Shown here piece after piece: positions 44,394 to 54,830 of a stretch of DNA of 64,000 nucleotides. The DNA is from Nilaparvata lugens (Eukaryota; Arthropoda; Insecta; Hemiptera; Delphacidae), in contig NC_052511.1 of the NCBI RefSeq assembly GCF_014356525.2, forward strand, positions 29,525,960 to 29,589,959, in the 5' to 3' direction. The notes beneath the pieces are model-generated. The model was not told where the DNA came from, made no database searches, and worked only from the letters and a program-made list of their open reading frames with translations. How positions within the stretch are numbered: position 1 is the stretch's first letter; every line of letters begins with the position of its first letter. A program made the translations under genes and the position numbers.

Positions 44394-45801
44394 ATGGCCG
44401 AAATTCAGACTAAAATTGGTGGTAAAGTGCTGCATTCTCAAACAAGGGAAGTTATAAATAATATGTATTCATTCATGCGAAAAGAAGGCGAGAAACAGAC
44501 TTTGTCTATCCCTTTATCAAAAGTTAAGGAATGAACAGCTAATGCAACCGGTGTATCCAGTCGTACAGTTTACAACATTAACAGGGAATATCAGAATCTA
44601 AGAAAAACTTCAAATGAAACAGAGATGAATAGGTCATTTAGCACACCAAATAAGAAAAGGAACAGAGTCAAACCTGTCACTGATCTGGATGATTTCGATC
44701 AATGCGTTGTTCGTCGATTGGTTCACGAATTTCATGTCAAAGAAAAACGGTTTCCCACTGTTGAGTTGATCAGAAGGGCTATGGTTGAAAAAATAGGTTT
44801 CAAAGGAAAAGAGAAGAGTGTAAGAAAAATTTTGAGAGGTCTTGGCTTTCGTTGGAAGAAAATAGAGAATAATAGGAAATTTCTGATACAACGCATTGAA
44901 ATTCGCGAAAAAAGGATTTTCTACCTACCTGCCATCAGAAAATTCAGAGAGTAGAATCGTCCAATTATTTATATGGATGAAACTTACGTTCTTTCTTCAC
45001 ATGTAGCTGCGAAAACATGGACAGATGGGGATAGTGATTTGACTAGGACAATTTCCAAAGGACAGAGGTTGATTATTATTCATGCTGGGGGAGAAAGTGG
45101 TTTTGTAAAAAATGCATTCATCATGTGGAAAGCTGGACAAAGCTCTGGGGATTACCACGAACAAATGAATAGGGAGAACTAAATGAGATGGATAGAGGAA
45201 AGATTAATACCTAACATTGAACCAAGAACAGTTTTAGTAGTTGACAATGCTCCGTATCACAATATACAGTGCAATGAAGCTCCCACGTCTAATTCTAAAA
45301 AAGCTGAAATGGAACAATGATTGGAGAGGAAATGTGTACAATGCTCATCTACGATGCTTAGGCCCCAATTGTACAAATTAATCAAGGAGGTGAAAGGTAA
45401 AAATAAGAAATTTTTGATTGATGAAGTGTTAGGTCGTCATGGTCATACAGTTCTACGCTTACCTCCGTATCATCCTGATTTAAATCCGATTGAACTGATA
45501 TGGGCAGAGGTGAAAAATCATGTTGCTACGCATAATGTGTCTTCTAATTTCAAAGATGTTGAAAAACTGTGTTTGGAAAAGTTTTCGTCTATGGTGATTG
45601 GATTCTAGGTGATTGGATTCTAGCAGTGATTGGATTCCAAAGTGCAAGCATGTCGAAGAAATTGAAGAAGAATATTTGAAGCAAGACGTGATAGTGGACG
45701 GGATGATGGATTCTTTTGTGATTCAAGCTAGTGATTCGGAAACGTCTGACAGCGATGAAGACAGTGATACTTCGTTATCTGGTCTGGAGGAGTTGGATTG
45801 A
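44394..45801 (+). pseudogene. DD82E (Sailor-like) transposase with in-frame stops
   Basis: The ATG at 44394 opens a frame (MAEIQTKIGGKVLHSQ) that stays in register to 45605 despite stops at 44532 (TGA), 44952 (TAG), 45180 (TAA) and 45318 (TGA). The HTH region lies at 44400-44900 (TANATGVSSRTVYNI; VRKILRGLGFRWKKIEN). Catalytic residues: IYMDETYVLSSH (first D, near 44976), VVDNAPYHN (second D, 45243) and YHPDLNPIELIWAEVK (E, 45492). There are exactly 82 codons between the second D and the E, the spacing that gives DD82E/Sailor its name. A triplicated GTGATTGGATTCTAG near 45591-45640 breaks the frame before an acidic tail (SDSETSDSDEDSDTSLSGLE). Confidence 0.8.
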
Positions 45802-46435
45802 GCTAGGATAATTCATTTCATACGATCCTTGAATCATTCAAATAATTTATGTTTTCAATTATTCATAAATTAATTAAATACATCAATTATATTCATTCAA
45901 TTATTATTCAATAGTTTGACTGAATTGTTTCCGATAAACTATTTATAGACCTAGTTACATGATTTTTTCTTTAAAAATAAATTCAATTAATTCTCTACAT
46001 TTCATATGCGATATGTATATACAAAAAATCAAAAACAAAAATTTTTCTCGATACGTAACTTTTTCATGACATGGAAATTTGAAGTTGTAAATTTTTCGAC
46101 TTATATACCTCGTTCACACTGAATCGTTGCTCGAATTTGAACTTTATTGACATTATTGGTATCCTCCAACAATTCTCATGATATTGCGGAAATTTCATTG
46201 ATTTCTGATGACTAGTTCGAGAGTAACTGTTTTGGTAATGAAATGGGAACATTATTTTCAAGTCAAGTCAAATTCTTATTAAATTCCATTTATCTTCGGA
46301 ATGAGTGAATTCACGTCAAAAGTTCAAAGGACGAAAAAGATGCGTCATGTTTAGTTTCATGGTATTTGATTGATTTTGGAGCAAAATTAGAACATTTTTT
46401 AAAATGGTCAATGTTTTTGAACGGCCTGTATCGAC
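45802..46435. other. 3' untranslated part of the Sailor-like element
   Basis: AT-rich, no gene. Confidence 0.5.
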
Positions 46436-46483
46436 TTCTCGTGGCCCTCAGCCGATAGGCAAAGCTACAGGACGGGGACTGTA

Positions 46484-46595
46484 CTAGTATTTAAACCTCT
46501 GTAAGATTATTTCTCGTGTCATTCTGTTACCAATAGTCATGCTGCCATTCTGTACGTGTTTTATTCATTAAATAAATCTTTCAAAAAAGTGAGTT
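46484..46595 (+). repeat. Remainder of the errantivirus-type LTR (probable)
   Basis: Continues the LTR interrupted at 41652 and includes a polyadenylation-like ATTAAATAAA (46567). Its outer end is not defined, since no second LTR is present. Confidence 0.35.
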
Positions 46596-49079
46596 GTGCG
46601 TTCGTTTATCTTATCTCTAGACAATATTGCTGAAAGAGACAATAGCAATGTAAACTCTCCAAACATTAATGTACAGTTAGGTACAGATGAACTTTGCAAT
46701 AGTGCTACAAATTTTGAAAAAATCGTCACAGCTAACGAAATAGTTTTAAAAATTGATCTCAAGTGTCTGCCTATTGAAAATGATACGGTAATACAGTTCC
46801 CAACAATGAAAATGTAATAATTTCAAACTACGATCCTGAGTGTCATTTGCCTATTGAAAATGACAATACAGTGCCCAATGATGAAAATGCAATAACTTTA
46901 AACTATGATGTTTATGTTTATGTTTTGAAGGGATGGATTCAAAGATCCAAAGGTTCGAAGAACCTCGCACGTCAACCAAAGCTTATTGTGTGTCCCAAAA
47001 TTATGTTAGGCAAACCAACTCCCGTGTCCTTTACAAGATCCAGGAGTTTCTTCCCTATACCAAAATCCCATTCCTCACCTTGTTGCTTACAGCCAAACAG
47101 AGTCCTTCTTCTAGCCCCAAGACTTCTGCAATCCAGTATGATATGCTTAGCAGTCTCTTCAGACTGATTACAAAGCCTACACATCTGGCTTTCATTTCTG
47201 AGTCCAATTGTGTGGAGATATTTCCTGAAGTGGCCATGTCCAGTTATCAGGGCAATTACCTGCTTGACCTGACCTCTACCCAGACTCACCAGCCACCTGG
47301 TGAAGCGAGGGCTTGTGTCTGCCAGCAGTATTTTGCCAAGTGCTTGACCAGGGTGACCCTGCCATTGCTGGTGGTGTAAGTCCCTGGACCATTTATTTAT
47401 TGTGTGGAAGGCAGTTGTTTTACTTATGCCACAGCCCGGCTCTGGGCCAAGGAATGGCATACTAGAACCCCGCTTAGCAAGCTCATCTGCACGCTCATTA
47501 CCTCCTATGCTTACATGACCAGGTACCCAACCAAGATGCACAGAGTTGAGCGTTGCAAGCCTGCTGAGCGTTTTGTGGCACTCCCACACCAATTTGGACT
47601 TGATTTCGTTGGAGTCAAGAGCCTTGAGGGCTGCCTGACAGCCTGGCAGGATTACTATATGCTTATTGCAGTAGCGCCTGGCAATGCCTACGTTGAGACA
47701 AGCCATGATGCCCCAAATCTCTGCCAGAAAGATGGTGCAGTGTTGTCCCAGACTTGCATAGATTTGTGTTCTAGGTGAATCACTGTAAACCCCATAGCCA
47801 GATTTCCCTTCAATGAGAGAACCGTCTGTGTACCACACAAGGCTGTCTCTTTTGGGATAGGGCCCTTCCTCAGACTTCCACTCTTCTCTAGAGCAGAATT
47901 TAACAGAGAAAGGTTTAGTAAAAACCAACTCCGTGCTCATGACATCTGACGTCATCTCAAGCACAGGGCTGTGAGCAACAGCTTTGGCGATTGTGATAAA
48001 CTATGATACTGAGTGTCATCTGCCTATTGAAAATGATAATATAGTGCCCAACGATGGAAATGTTACAGTAATTTCAAATTATGATCCAGAATGTCTGCCA
48101 ATTGAAAATGATTATTCAATCCCCAATGATGGAAATTTAATGATAATTTCAAATCATGATCTTGAGTATCTGTCTATTGAAAGTGATAATACAGTGCCTA
48201 ATGATGGAAATGTAGTTGTAATGTAAAATAATGATCAAGAGTATCTGCCTATTCAGAACAGTGATTTTATAGAGCCCAATGATGAGGACTGTTTAGAGGA
48301 GAAAAATAATGAGTTAGGAACAGATGAACTTTGCAATAGTGCTACAAATTTTGAAAAAATCACTACAACTGATGAAATCATTTCAAATAATGATCCCAAG
48401 TGTCTGCCTATTGAAAATGATAATACAGTGCCGGCCAATGATAGAAATGTAGTTATAATTTCAAATAATAATCCAGAGTATCTGCCTATTCGGAACAGTA
48501 ATACACAGCCCAATGATGAAAACGGTTTTTTAGGAGAGAGTAATACTGAGCATGAGACAGATAGTGATTGTGATGTAGTTGGCACTAGTGGAAAAAGAAA
48601 GATAATGTCAACAAATAAAAGGTTTGAGAGGAAAATTAAAAGAGAGCATGGAGAACATTCTATTATATTATTATCAGACTGTTCAAGAATCGATATTCCC
48701 TGCTACAAGGAACAGGTATGACGATGGAAGCAGAATTGTATTCAAGGATATAAGAAGAATCACTTTGTTGAAAAATGAAAATCGATTAAAAATCGAAACA
48801 TCATTCAGTGAAGCTTCCCAGGAATATACAGTAAAAATTCGAGCTCCAAGACAACGAACCAGCAACTTCTCATGTCCTAGAAGTTTATACACAGAGAGAC
48901 TTCCTATTGCTGACATGAAATATAGAGACCTATCAAATTTGTGTAGGCAAGGATTTGTTCCTCAACAATACCACAGGGAGTACCAGATGTTACCACGCCG
49001 TATTACAGTACCAGACATGTTGATGGAAACAGATGACGAAGATGACAATACAGTGAATGATGATGTGGAAAATGCTTGA
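46596..49079 (+). pseudogene. Acidic tandem-repeat ORF with DUF7869-like tail, interrupted
   Basis: Eight diverged copies of a 25-26 residue unit (DPECLPIENDNTVPNDGN type) lie at about 46749-46909 and 48003-48525, with a second shared block (GTDELCNSATNFEKI) at 46679 and 48310. The C-terminal frame 48624-49079 is basic then acidic and contains RYDDGSRIVFKDIRRI and LPIADMKYRDLSNLCRQGFV. Breaks: a frameshift near 46785, a LINE insertion (46910-47996), TAA at 48224 and a frameshift near 48630. The tail has the pattern 'I..K..DL..L....P', as does the tail of the gene at 51525-53986, so a link to that family is possible. The repeats match no family I know. Confidence 0.5.
46910..47996 (-). pseudogene. 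LINE RNase H fragment, 5'-truncated insertion
   Basis: The minus-strand frame 46972-47964 has no internal stop. It holds a LINE-type RNase H: LVWYTDGSLIEGKSGYGVYS (first Asp), IFLAEIWGIMA (Glu), CQAALKAL and VPGHVSIGGNERADELA (last Asp). The usual D-S-Q before AALKAL reads GCQ, so the third catalytic Asp seems lost. A C-terminal Cys/His region (CRLCNQSEETAKHIILDC) follows. TAAACTATGAT flanks the insertion on both sides (46899-46909, 47997-48007), an 11-bp target duplication. The 3' tail is an (ATAAAC)-like run. Confidence 0.9.
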
Positions 49080-49499
49080 TGAAGTCCAGTTTTTATTGAT
49101 AAAAGCAAGTAAGAACATTTTCTCTTCCTAAAAAATTTAGTATGTTTCTCTGATAGATGAGTAAGAACATTTCCTCTTTTTTAAAAAATCAGTATGTTCC
49201 TCTAATGAAAATTCAGTTTGTTTCTCTAATAAATTCATGAGCAATTCAATGACTACAGAATGTTTATCATAACGTAACCAAAACTAATATAATTTTGCCA
49301 AAAGTAAAGTGACTTAACCCACATTTTCGATTCAATTTTTTTTTTTTAAATTTATATTACTAATGGGTGTGTGAATTGTTTGCTCATCACATTACAAATG
49401 AGGTGGAGAACTATTAAAATACATTTTTATTCAATAAAATTGTAAACAGAAAAAATCGTCTCCTGAAAAGAATCCAATAAAAGACATTTTACCCAAACA
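49080..49499. other. No gene seen; AT-rich
   Basis: Contains two diverged copies of an AAGAACATTTYCTCTT ... CAGTATGTT ... TCTCTRAT block (49112-49160 and 49163-49210) and otherwise nothing recognisable. Confidence 0.4.
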
Positions 49500-49613
49500 C
49501 CATCGAATTATTGAGTACCTTTCAAAAAAATTATCTCGAATAATCTTTATTGAGAAAACTGAGGAATTGTGTGAATTTAGACACACTCATATTGACTTAT
49601 TTTGGGCTCTTCC
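49500..49613 (+). pseudogene. LINE C-terminal region, left part of a split copy
   Basis: Readable LINE phrases (YLSKKLS; RKLRNCVNLDTLILTYFGLF) in two frames run up to the hAT insertion. The sentence continues at 54831, so the LINE was whole before that insertion. Comparable to 7554-7700 in the other LINE. Confidence 0.75.
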
Positions 49614-49952
49614 TAGTGATGTGGATCGGGAATATTCCCAGTGGTAAGGAACTTATGATTTGGCAATATTTCTGAGGCCAAGAAATTTTGGGAATTTAAG
49701 GGAATTTATGGGAACTTGAGGGAATTTATAAAATTGTTCTAAAAATTATTGAAATTGATCAATCCCTCTCATATTTTACATCAATATAATCAATAAATAA
49801 ATAAATTGCATTGTAAATAAACAAATAAATAAATCATCATTTTATTTGATATTGATCAAGCTCAGCCACATTTTACATTGATATAATCAATAAATCATCA
49901 TTCTTTGAGTCTGTTTTTGTTCAGCACTCACTCATTGTCTGTTAAATACTTG

Positions 49953-50776
49953 TATAGTCCAATCAATGAAAGATTATAGAGGGAAAATTTTGGAACACAT
50001 TTTTGACCCCGTAGCTCTTTTAATGGTAGTAAGGGGGTAAACATATCAAAAGTCCTCACTCCTACCCCCTGTGCTAAGGTGGACTAGTGGTTTGAAAGTG
50101 CCATATTTTGTTTTCTTGCACAATATCTCGAACAATATGCGCCTTTCGGAAATTTTTGTCGAACACAATCATAATATTAAAGCTCACAAATTATACTAAA
50201 ATTACATTTCCAACATTTTTCCATATCTCTCAAAGTTTTCTAGGTATAAGCTCTCTAAGGTATCACATTTTGGAGAAAACCCCTTCCGGCTCCGATTTTT
50301 TCATATTTTTAGCCTTATTTTTAACGATTCATTGAAAAAATCCGTGCTAATCATGGGCTCATAGAGCATTATATTCTCTCCAATTTCATCTATAGTCTCA
50401 TTATTTGATGCATCTCCCAACAATTGTTGCAGCCGTTATAGTGTTGAGTGTGAAATTTTTAGTTTAAATAGATCAATTGTCAGGGAAATTGGGAGGGAAT
50501 GTTTGGAACGCAATATTTGACTTCGCAGCTTTGTACTAGTTAGAAGGTGAACATATCAAAAGTACTCATCCCTACTCCTTGAGCTTGAGGGATGAGGGTA
50601 GTTTGAAAGTTGCATTTTTTCATTTCTGGCTGACACGCATAAAATGTATTTTTCTTACACAGGGGGTAGGAGTGAGGACTTTTGATATTATTAGGTTAGG
50701 TACCTCCTTACTATCCTTAAAAGAAGAGCTACGGGGTCAAAAATTGTGTTCCAAAATTTTCATTGACTGGACTATA
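49953..50776. mobile_element. Inverted-repeat MITE, ~820 bp, with extra internal module copies
   Basis: TATAGTCCAATCAATGAAAG (49953) faces ATTGACTGGACTATA (to 50775). The arms extend inward through GGAACACA, TTGACCCCGTAGCTCTTTTA and ATCAAAAGTCCTCACTCCTA. The module recurs in direct orientation at about 50490-50580 and inverted at about 50890-50980, giving four copies in total. Confidence 0.8.
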
Positions 50777-51192
50777 GGAGTATTTGAAAGACAGTGAGTT
50801 GTAGAGCATTCAATTCTCTTTAATTTAATTTATTATTTCATCATTTTATGCTTTCCATCAATTTTTATAGCAGTTTTAGTGTTGAGTATGGTAGGAGTGA
50901 GGATTTTTTATATGCTTACCTCCTCACTTTCCTTAAAAGGACTGCGAGGTCAAAAATTGAATTCCAAACTTCTTCCTCTATATATTTTTGAGCATTCATT
51001 GCCTGGACTAGTATCTTATTACAAATAAAGTGAGCCTTAATGACACTTGAAAGGTTGTGGGCTGTGAGATTATTTTCTTTTTAATATTGAATTGAAACTC
51101 GAGTATGTTCCTTGTTTTAGTTTAGCTTATTTTTCTGTATTTTATAATTTCTAATTTTTGATTTATATTCTACTCTAATCTTTATTAAATCT
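50777..51192. other. Rest of hAT interior; partial extra MITE arm
   Basis: Holds the fourth module copy (50890-50980) and AT-rich DNA without a gene. Confidence 0.5.
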
Positions 51193-51524
51193 AATCGGTC
51201 ATTTGAGAAACAACATATAAGTCATTTTTTGGTCAAATTTAGTTAGCAGTGGAATATGATTCCTTATAAATGATTACATCGATTCCCATCAGAAACAACA
51301 CAAGTCAACGCTTCCTTCATTGGTTTGTAGGACTCTTGAAATATTCATTTCATGGAGAAACAACATAAGTCCTGACTTGTGTGGTTTCTCATGGAAACAG
51401 CTGATCTGGCGACCATGCTGACTTGCCACCAATAAGGTTATGTTTGATTCGTCATTCGTGAACGTGAACTGTGTTTATTGTTGATGGATTTCTCTTTCTT
51501 GTCAAGTGATATAGATATTTGATT

Positions 51525-53986
51525 ATGGAGCCTGCTAATATCAATATTGAAGTAGTTGAATGCTCGAAAAAGAGGAAAAAAGTTATGCTTCTGAAATTAT
51601 TAAAAAATCCAGAGTATCTGGGAGTGCTTACACCAATAGTGCAGGGAATCCAATCATGGAGTTGAAACCAGGAAACGATTGCAAGTAAGTTATTCACATT
51701 TCTAGAATTCATATAATATAAGTTGAAATGTTTCATTATCATTGAGTATTTCAACTTTTATTGTTCAAGCATCTTCATTTCAACATCAATGAGATTTAGC
51801 CTAGGCTACATAGCTTAGATCCAAGTGTACAATTACGCTTGTGTAACTAGGTACTGTACAACTTGGTAGCTCTGTATAGTACCTCATATAATAATACGCT
51901 AATGCAAACTAAGGTTTGCACAGATGTTATCTATCTATAAAATTATTTCTTTGTGGATTAGAATCATTGAAACGAAAGTAATAGGCTAGTAGAGGTGACT
52001 GTATTATTTGAAAATTATGGATAACACACTTTCAACAATTATGAGAATATATTAACACTTTTTAGATGACTAGAATCAAACAACATCATGACCAGTGTTA
52101 TGAGAAAGAGCAATAGAGAACTTGAAATAATAATGGTTCATTATATTATAAACCACAGCTGGTGATGAACACTTTTCTTCTTATCACTTTTTACACTGAT
52201 GATTACTGAACAATTACTGATATAAATCTGTCATAGTATTAGATAGATTACTACCATCTATTATATCAGATATGGTAATGTGTTGTTCCAGGTGTCGTCG
52301 GATGTGCTACATCAAAGTATCAGAGGAGAATCGACTTACTGTTTTTAAAAACTTCAGAGGCATGAGCTCCAAGAATGAACAGGACAATTACCTACAATCG
52401 CTGATTTCAGCTTCTGAGGTGAAGCAACGAAGAAGAAGGAAGCCAGAAGAAGAGTCCAATAAACCAGAAAGAGGTAGCTCATTCATTTATGAAATTTCAA
52501 CGTCTTCAGGTAAACACCAGGTATGTAAAACAGCATTTATAAACATCCATGCCATTACTAATGAGCGCATGAGGAGACTAACATCATTGCTGAAGGAAGA
52601 GAAAACACCAACTGATAAACGAGGAAAAAATACACCAGGAAATGCAAAGCCTGGTTATGTGTTGGAAGCTGTGAAAACACATATTGCAAGCTTCCCTGTC
52701 AAAATAGCTCATTACAGCTCTAAAGAGTTCAGGTATCTCAGTGAGCAGCTTAATGTGTTACAAATGTACAAACTTTTCAAAGAATCAAACCCAGAAATTG
52801 ACATTGGGTACAAATTGTACCTTCGAATTTTCAAAGAAAACTTTTCTCTCTCTTTTGGCAGACCACAAGTTGACACTTGTTGTACTTGTGAGGAGCTGAA
52901 TGTGAAGATAAAGAGTAAATTCTTGAATGATGTAGCAAAACGAGTGCATGTTGCTGAAAAATTAGTTCACATAAGATGAGCTAACAAATTTCACTCTAAA
53001 ATGAAAGGTGTTAGAGTTGATGGCTACTCAGCCCAATGTTGGAGCAATTTGCATCGACTACATGCAAAATGTGTCACTACCAACAATCCCAGCGCAAGAG
53101 ACATTTTACCTCCGCCAACTAACGGTCTCAGTGTTCTGTATCCACAATTTGAGAGATGACAGTGTTGTTCTATTTATGTATCATGAAGGGATTGCAACTA
53201 AAGGCCCAAATGAAGTTACTTCTTTCATTATGGACTATCTGAAAACATATTTGAATGATATTGAGCATCTGCACATTTTTTCTGATGGTTGCTCTGCTCA
53301 GAATAAGAATCATACCCTACTGAGGGTAATCAATTCACTAGTCTCTATTGAAAAGCTTAAATCAGCAGAGCAGTATTTTCCAATCAGGGGTCACTCCTTT
53401 CTGCCCTGTGACCGAGACTTTGCTGTCATTAGACGTAAGCTGAGAAAATTTGACAGAGTTTTTACTGTAAAAGAACTGGCTGAGATAATTTTGAGTGCAC
53501 CCAAGAAAAACAATTTTTTTTGTTATTCCCGAGTCAAAAGATATAACTGATTTTAAATCTTGGTGGCCAAGCTTCTACAAAAGGAATGTTTTATCAGATG
53601 AAACACGAGGAAGGAATGTTCATAAAAATGACAAGGTGTCATTTAAAATCAGTCAATTCATGCACATATCTCACTCATGTGAATATCCAGCAGTCATCAA
53701 GGCAAAGAACTTCATTGATGGTCTCCAAGCTCACGCATTCCATCTTAGGAACTCAAAGCAATATCAACTGATCTTGCCACAGAATCCAGCCTATGCTCAG
53801 GGCTCAATACCAATCAACAGTAAAAAAATGAAGGATTTGGAGAAATTCAAGCCCTATATTCCAGATTATGAATGTATCAGAAGCTTCTATGATGACATCT
53901 TCGCTTGGCCAACAATTGAGAATGAAGCAGCATGTGAAGCAGAATATAAAATATGGACTAGAAATGGAATAGAAATAGTAAGATAA
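51525..53986 (+). CDS. DUF7869-type putative transposase, two exons, minor breaks
   Basis: Exon 1 runs from ATG 51525 (MEPANINIEVVECSKKRKK) to 51684, followed by GTAAGT. Exon 2 starts at 52292 after TTGTTCCAG and restores CKCRRMCYIKVSEENRLTVF across the junction. Parts: basic N-terminus; Cys cluster CKCRRMC; CKTAFINIHAITNERMRRL; FSLSFGRPQVDTCCTCEEL; then a core with ICIDYMQNVSLP (Asp, near 53024), HIFSDGCSAQNKN (Asp, near 53273) and GHSFLPCDRDFAVIRRKL (near 53386); C-terminal tail PINSKKMKDLEKFKPYIP. I propose the two Asp and the DRDF Asp as metal ligands. Breaks: one base in an A-run of exon 1, TGA at 52977, a shift near 53005 and one extra T near 53515. Confidence 0.65.
51685..52291 (+). 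other. 607-bp intron of the DUF7869-type gene
   Basis: GTAAGT donor and TTGTTCCAG acceptor. Joining them completes an AAG codon (AA|G) and links two Cys-containing segments found together in family members. No element ends are visible inside. Confidence 0.65.
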
Positions 53987-54830
53987 ATCAATTTTCTTGC
54001 TCATATTTGATAAAATAAAATTAATGATGCTGATCTTGATATCCCTTATTTGTTTTATTTTGATACTTCAAGATAATTGACCCAAATAATGTTGTTTTCA
54101 GACAGAAAAAAATCATTTCTTTAAGAAACACCATAAGTCAATTTTTTTAAAAATCATTTATTAATGAACTAATGAGGATTCGGGTCTGTGCTTGTATTGA
54201 AAGTGTGACTAGATTGTATATGTCCCATTCACTCAATTTGCACACTTTTATAATCACTAAGATGTGTATAAGGAAGTTTTTTCCTTCTCCTGGAAAATGC
54301 AAATTGTTGACTTATTTGTTTCTCAAATGACCGATTCATTTTAGGAAGTCAATTATTTTTGTGCGGAGAAATTGAATAAAATTATGCAATGAATGTTAAA
54401 TTACACTCAATTCTTTGTTGACTTTGTTTACTTGATTTACAAGCATTTATTAGTAAGTAAAATAATCTTATTCAACTTGTGAGACATGAAAGTAGCATGA
54501 TAATAGTGGTGCAATTGAATGATTTATTGAGTGCTCATTTCTCCTTTCAGTCTATGATCAGTCTATGAACTTCACATTACTGTTTTCTTTGAACTTACAA
54601 AATTAATAAGTTATTCATCCTTATATTTCTTACATAAATCTGTTGTATAACAGGTGATTGTGACCATGTGTAACAAAAAACGTCTTTTTCGGTCATTTTT
54701 TATGAAAGAAATCATAAATTTCCTCAAGTTCCCATAAATTCCCGAGAATTTATGATTTTTGGGAATATTTCTCTTAAATTCCCTGGGAATATTTCCTCGA
54801 TCTTAAATTCCCGGGAATTTTACATCACTA

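Larger units (their letters stand above)
41654..46481 (+). mobile_element. DD82E (Sailor-like) IS630-Tc1-mariner transposon, interrupted
   Basis: The ends CAGTAGTCGTCCTGTAGCTT (41654) and AAGCTACAGGACGGGGACTG (to 46481) form an inverted repeat of about 25 bp, flanked by TA on both sides (41652, 46482). Removing the nested Tigger leaves about 2.38 kb. It carries one transposase gene whose catalytic spacing is D-82-E. Confidence 0.8.
51193..54336 (+). mobile_element. DUF7869-type DNA transposon, 3.1 kb
   Basis: AATCGGTCATTTGAGAAACA at 51193 is matched in inverse by TGTTTCTCAAATGACCGATT ending 54336, apart from one extra base inside the 3' arm after TGTTTC as aligned. The two ends are the only such pair and bracket one gene. 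Copies of GAAACAACATAAGTC lie at 51207, 51292, 51357 (with an inverted copy at 51374-51390), 54125 and, inverted, 54309. If the terminus is CGG the flanks are AT on both sides; otherwise no duplication is visible. The termini and gene together mark it as an independent mobile element. Confidence 0.7.
49614..54830. mobile_element. hAT-type non-autonomous element with 8-bp TSD
   Basis: TAGTGATGT (49614) and ACATCACTA (to 54830) are inverted ends. GCTCTTCC flanks both sides (49606-49613, 54831-54838), a perfect 8-bp duplication inside LINE coding sequence. GGGAATTT-type motifs fill both subterminal regions. No hAT transposase is inside; the interior holds a MITE and a different transposon. Confidence 0.9.

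Noticed and set aside
47404..47778. Plus-strand ORF of 124 codons over the LINE fragment
   Set aside because: The minus strand carries a clear RNase H domain over the same bases.
49614..54830. hAT transposase encoded by the element with 8-bp TSD
   Set aside because: No hAT motif inside; the only transposase-like gene belongs to the inner unit with its own termini.
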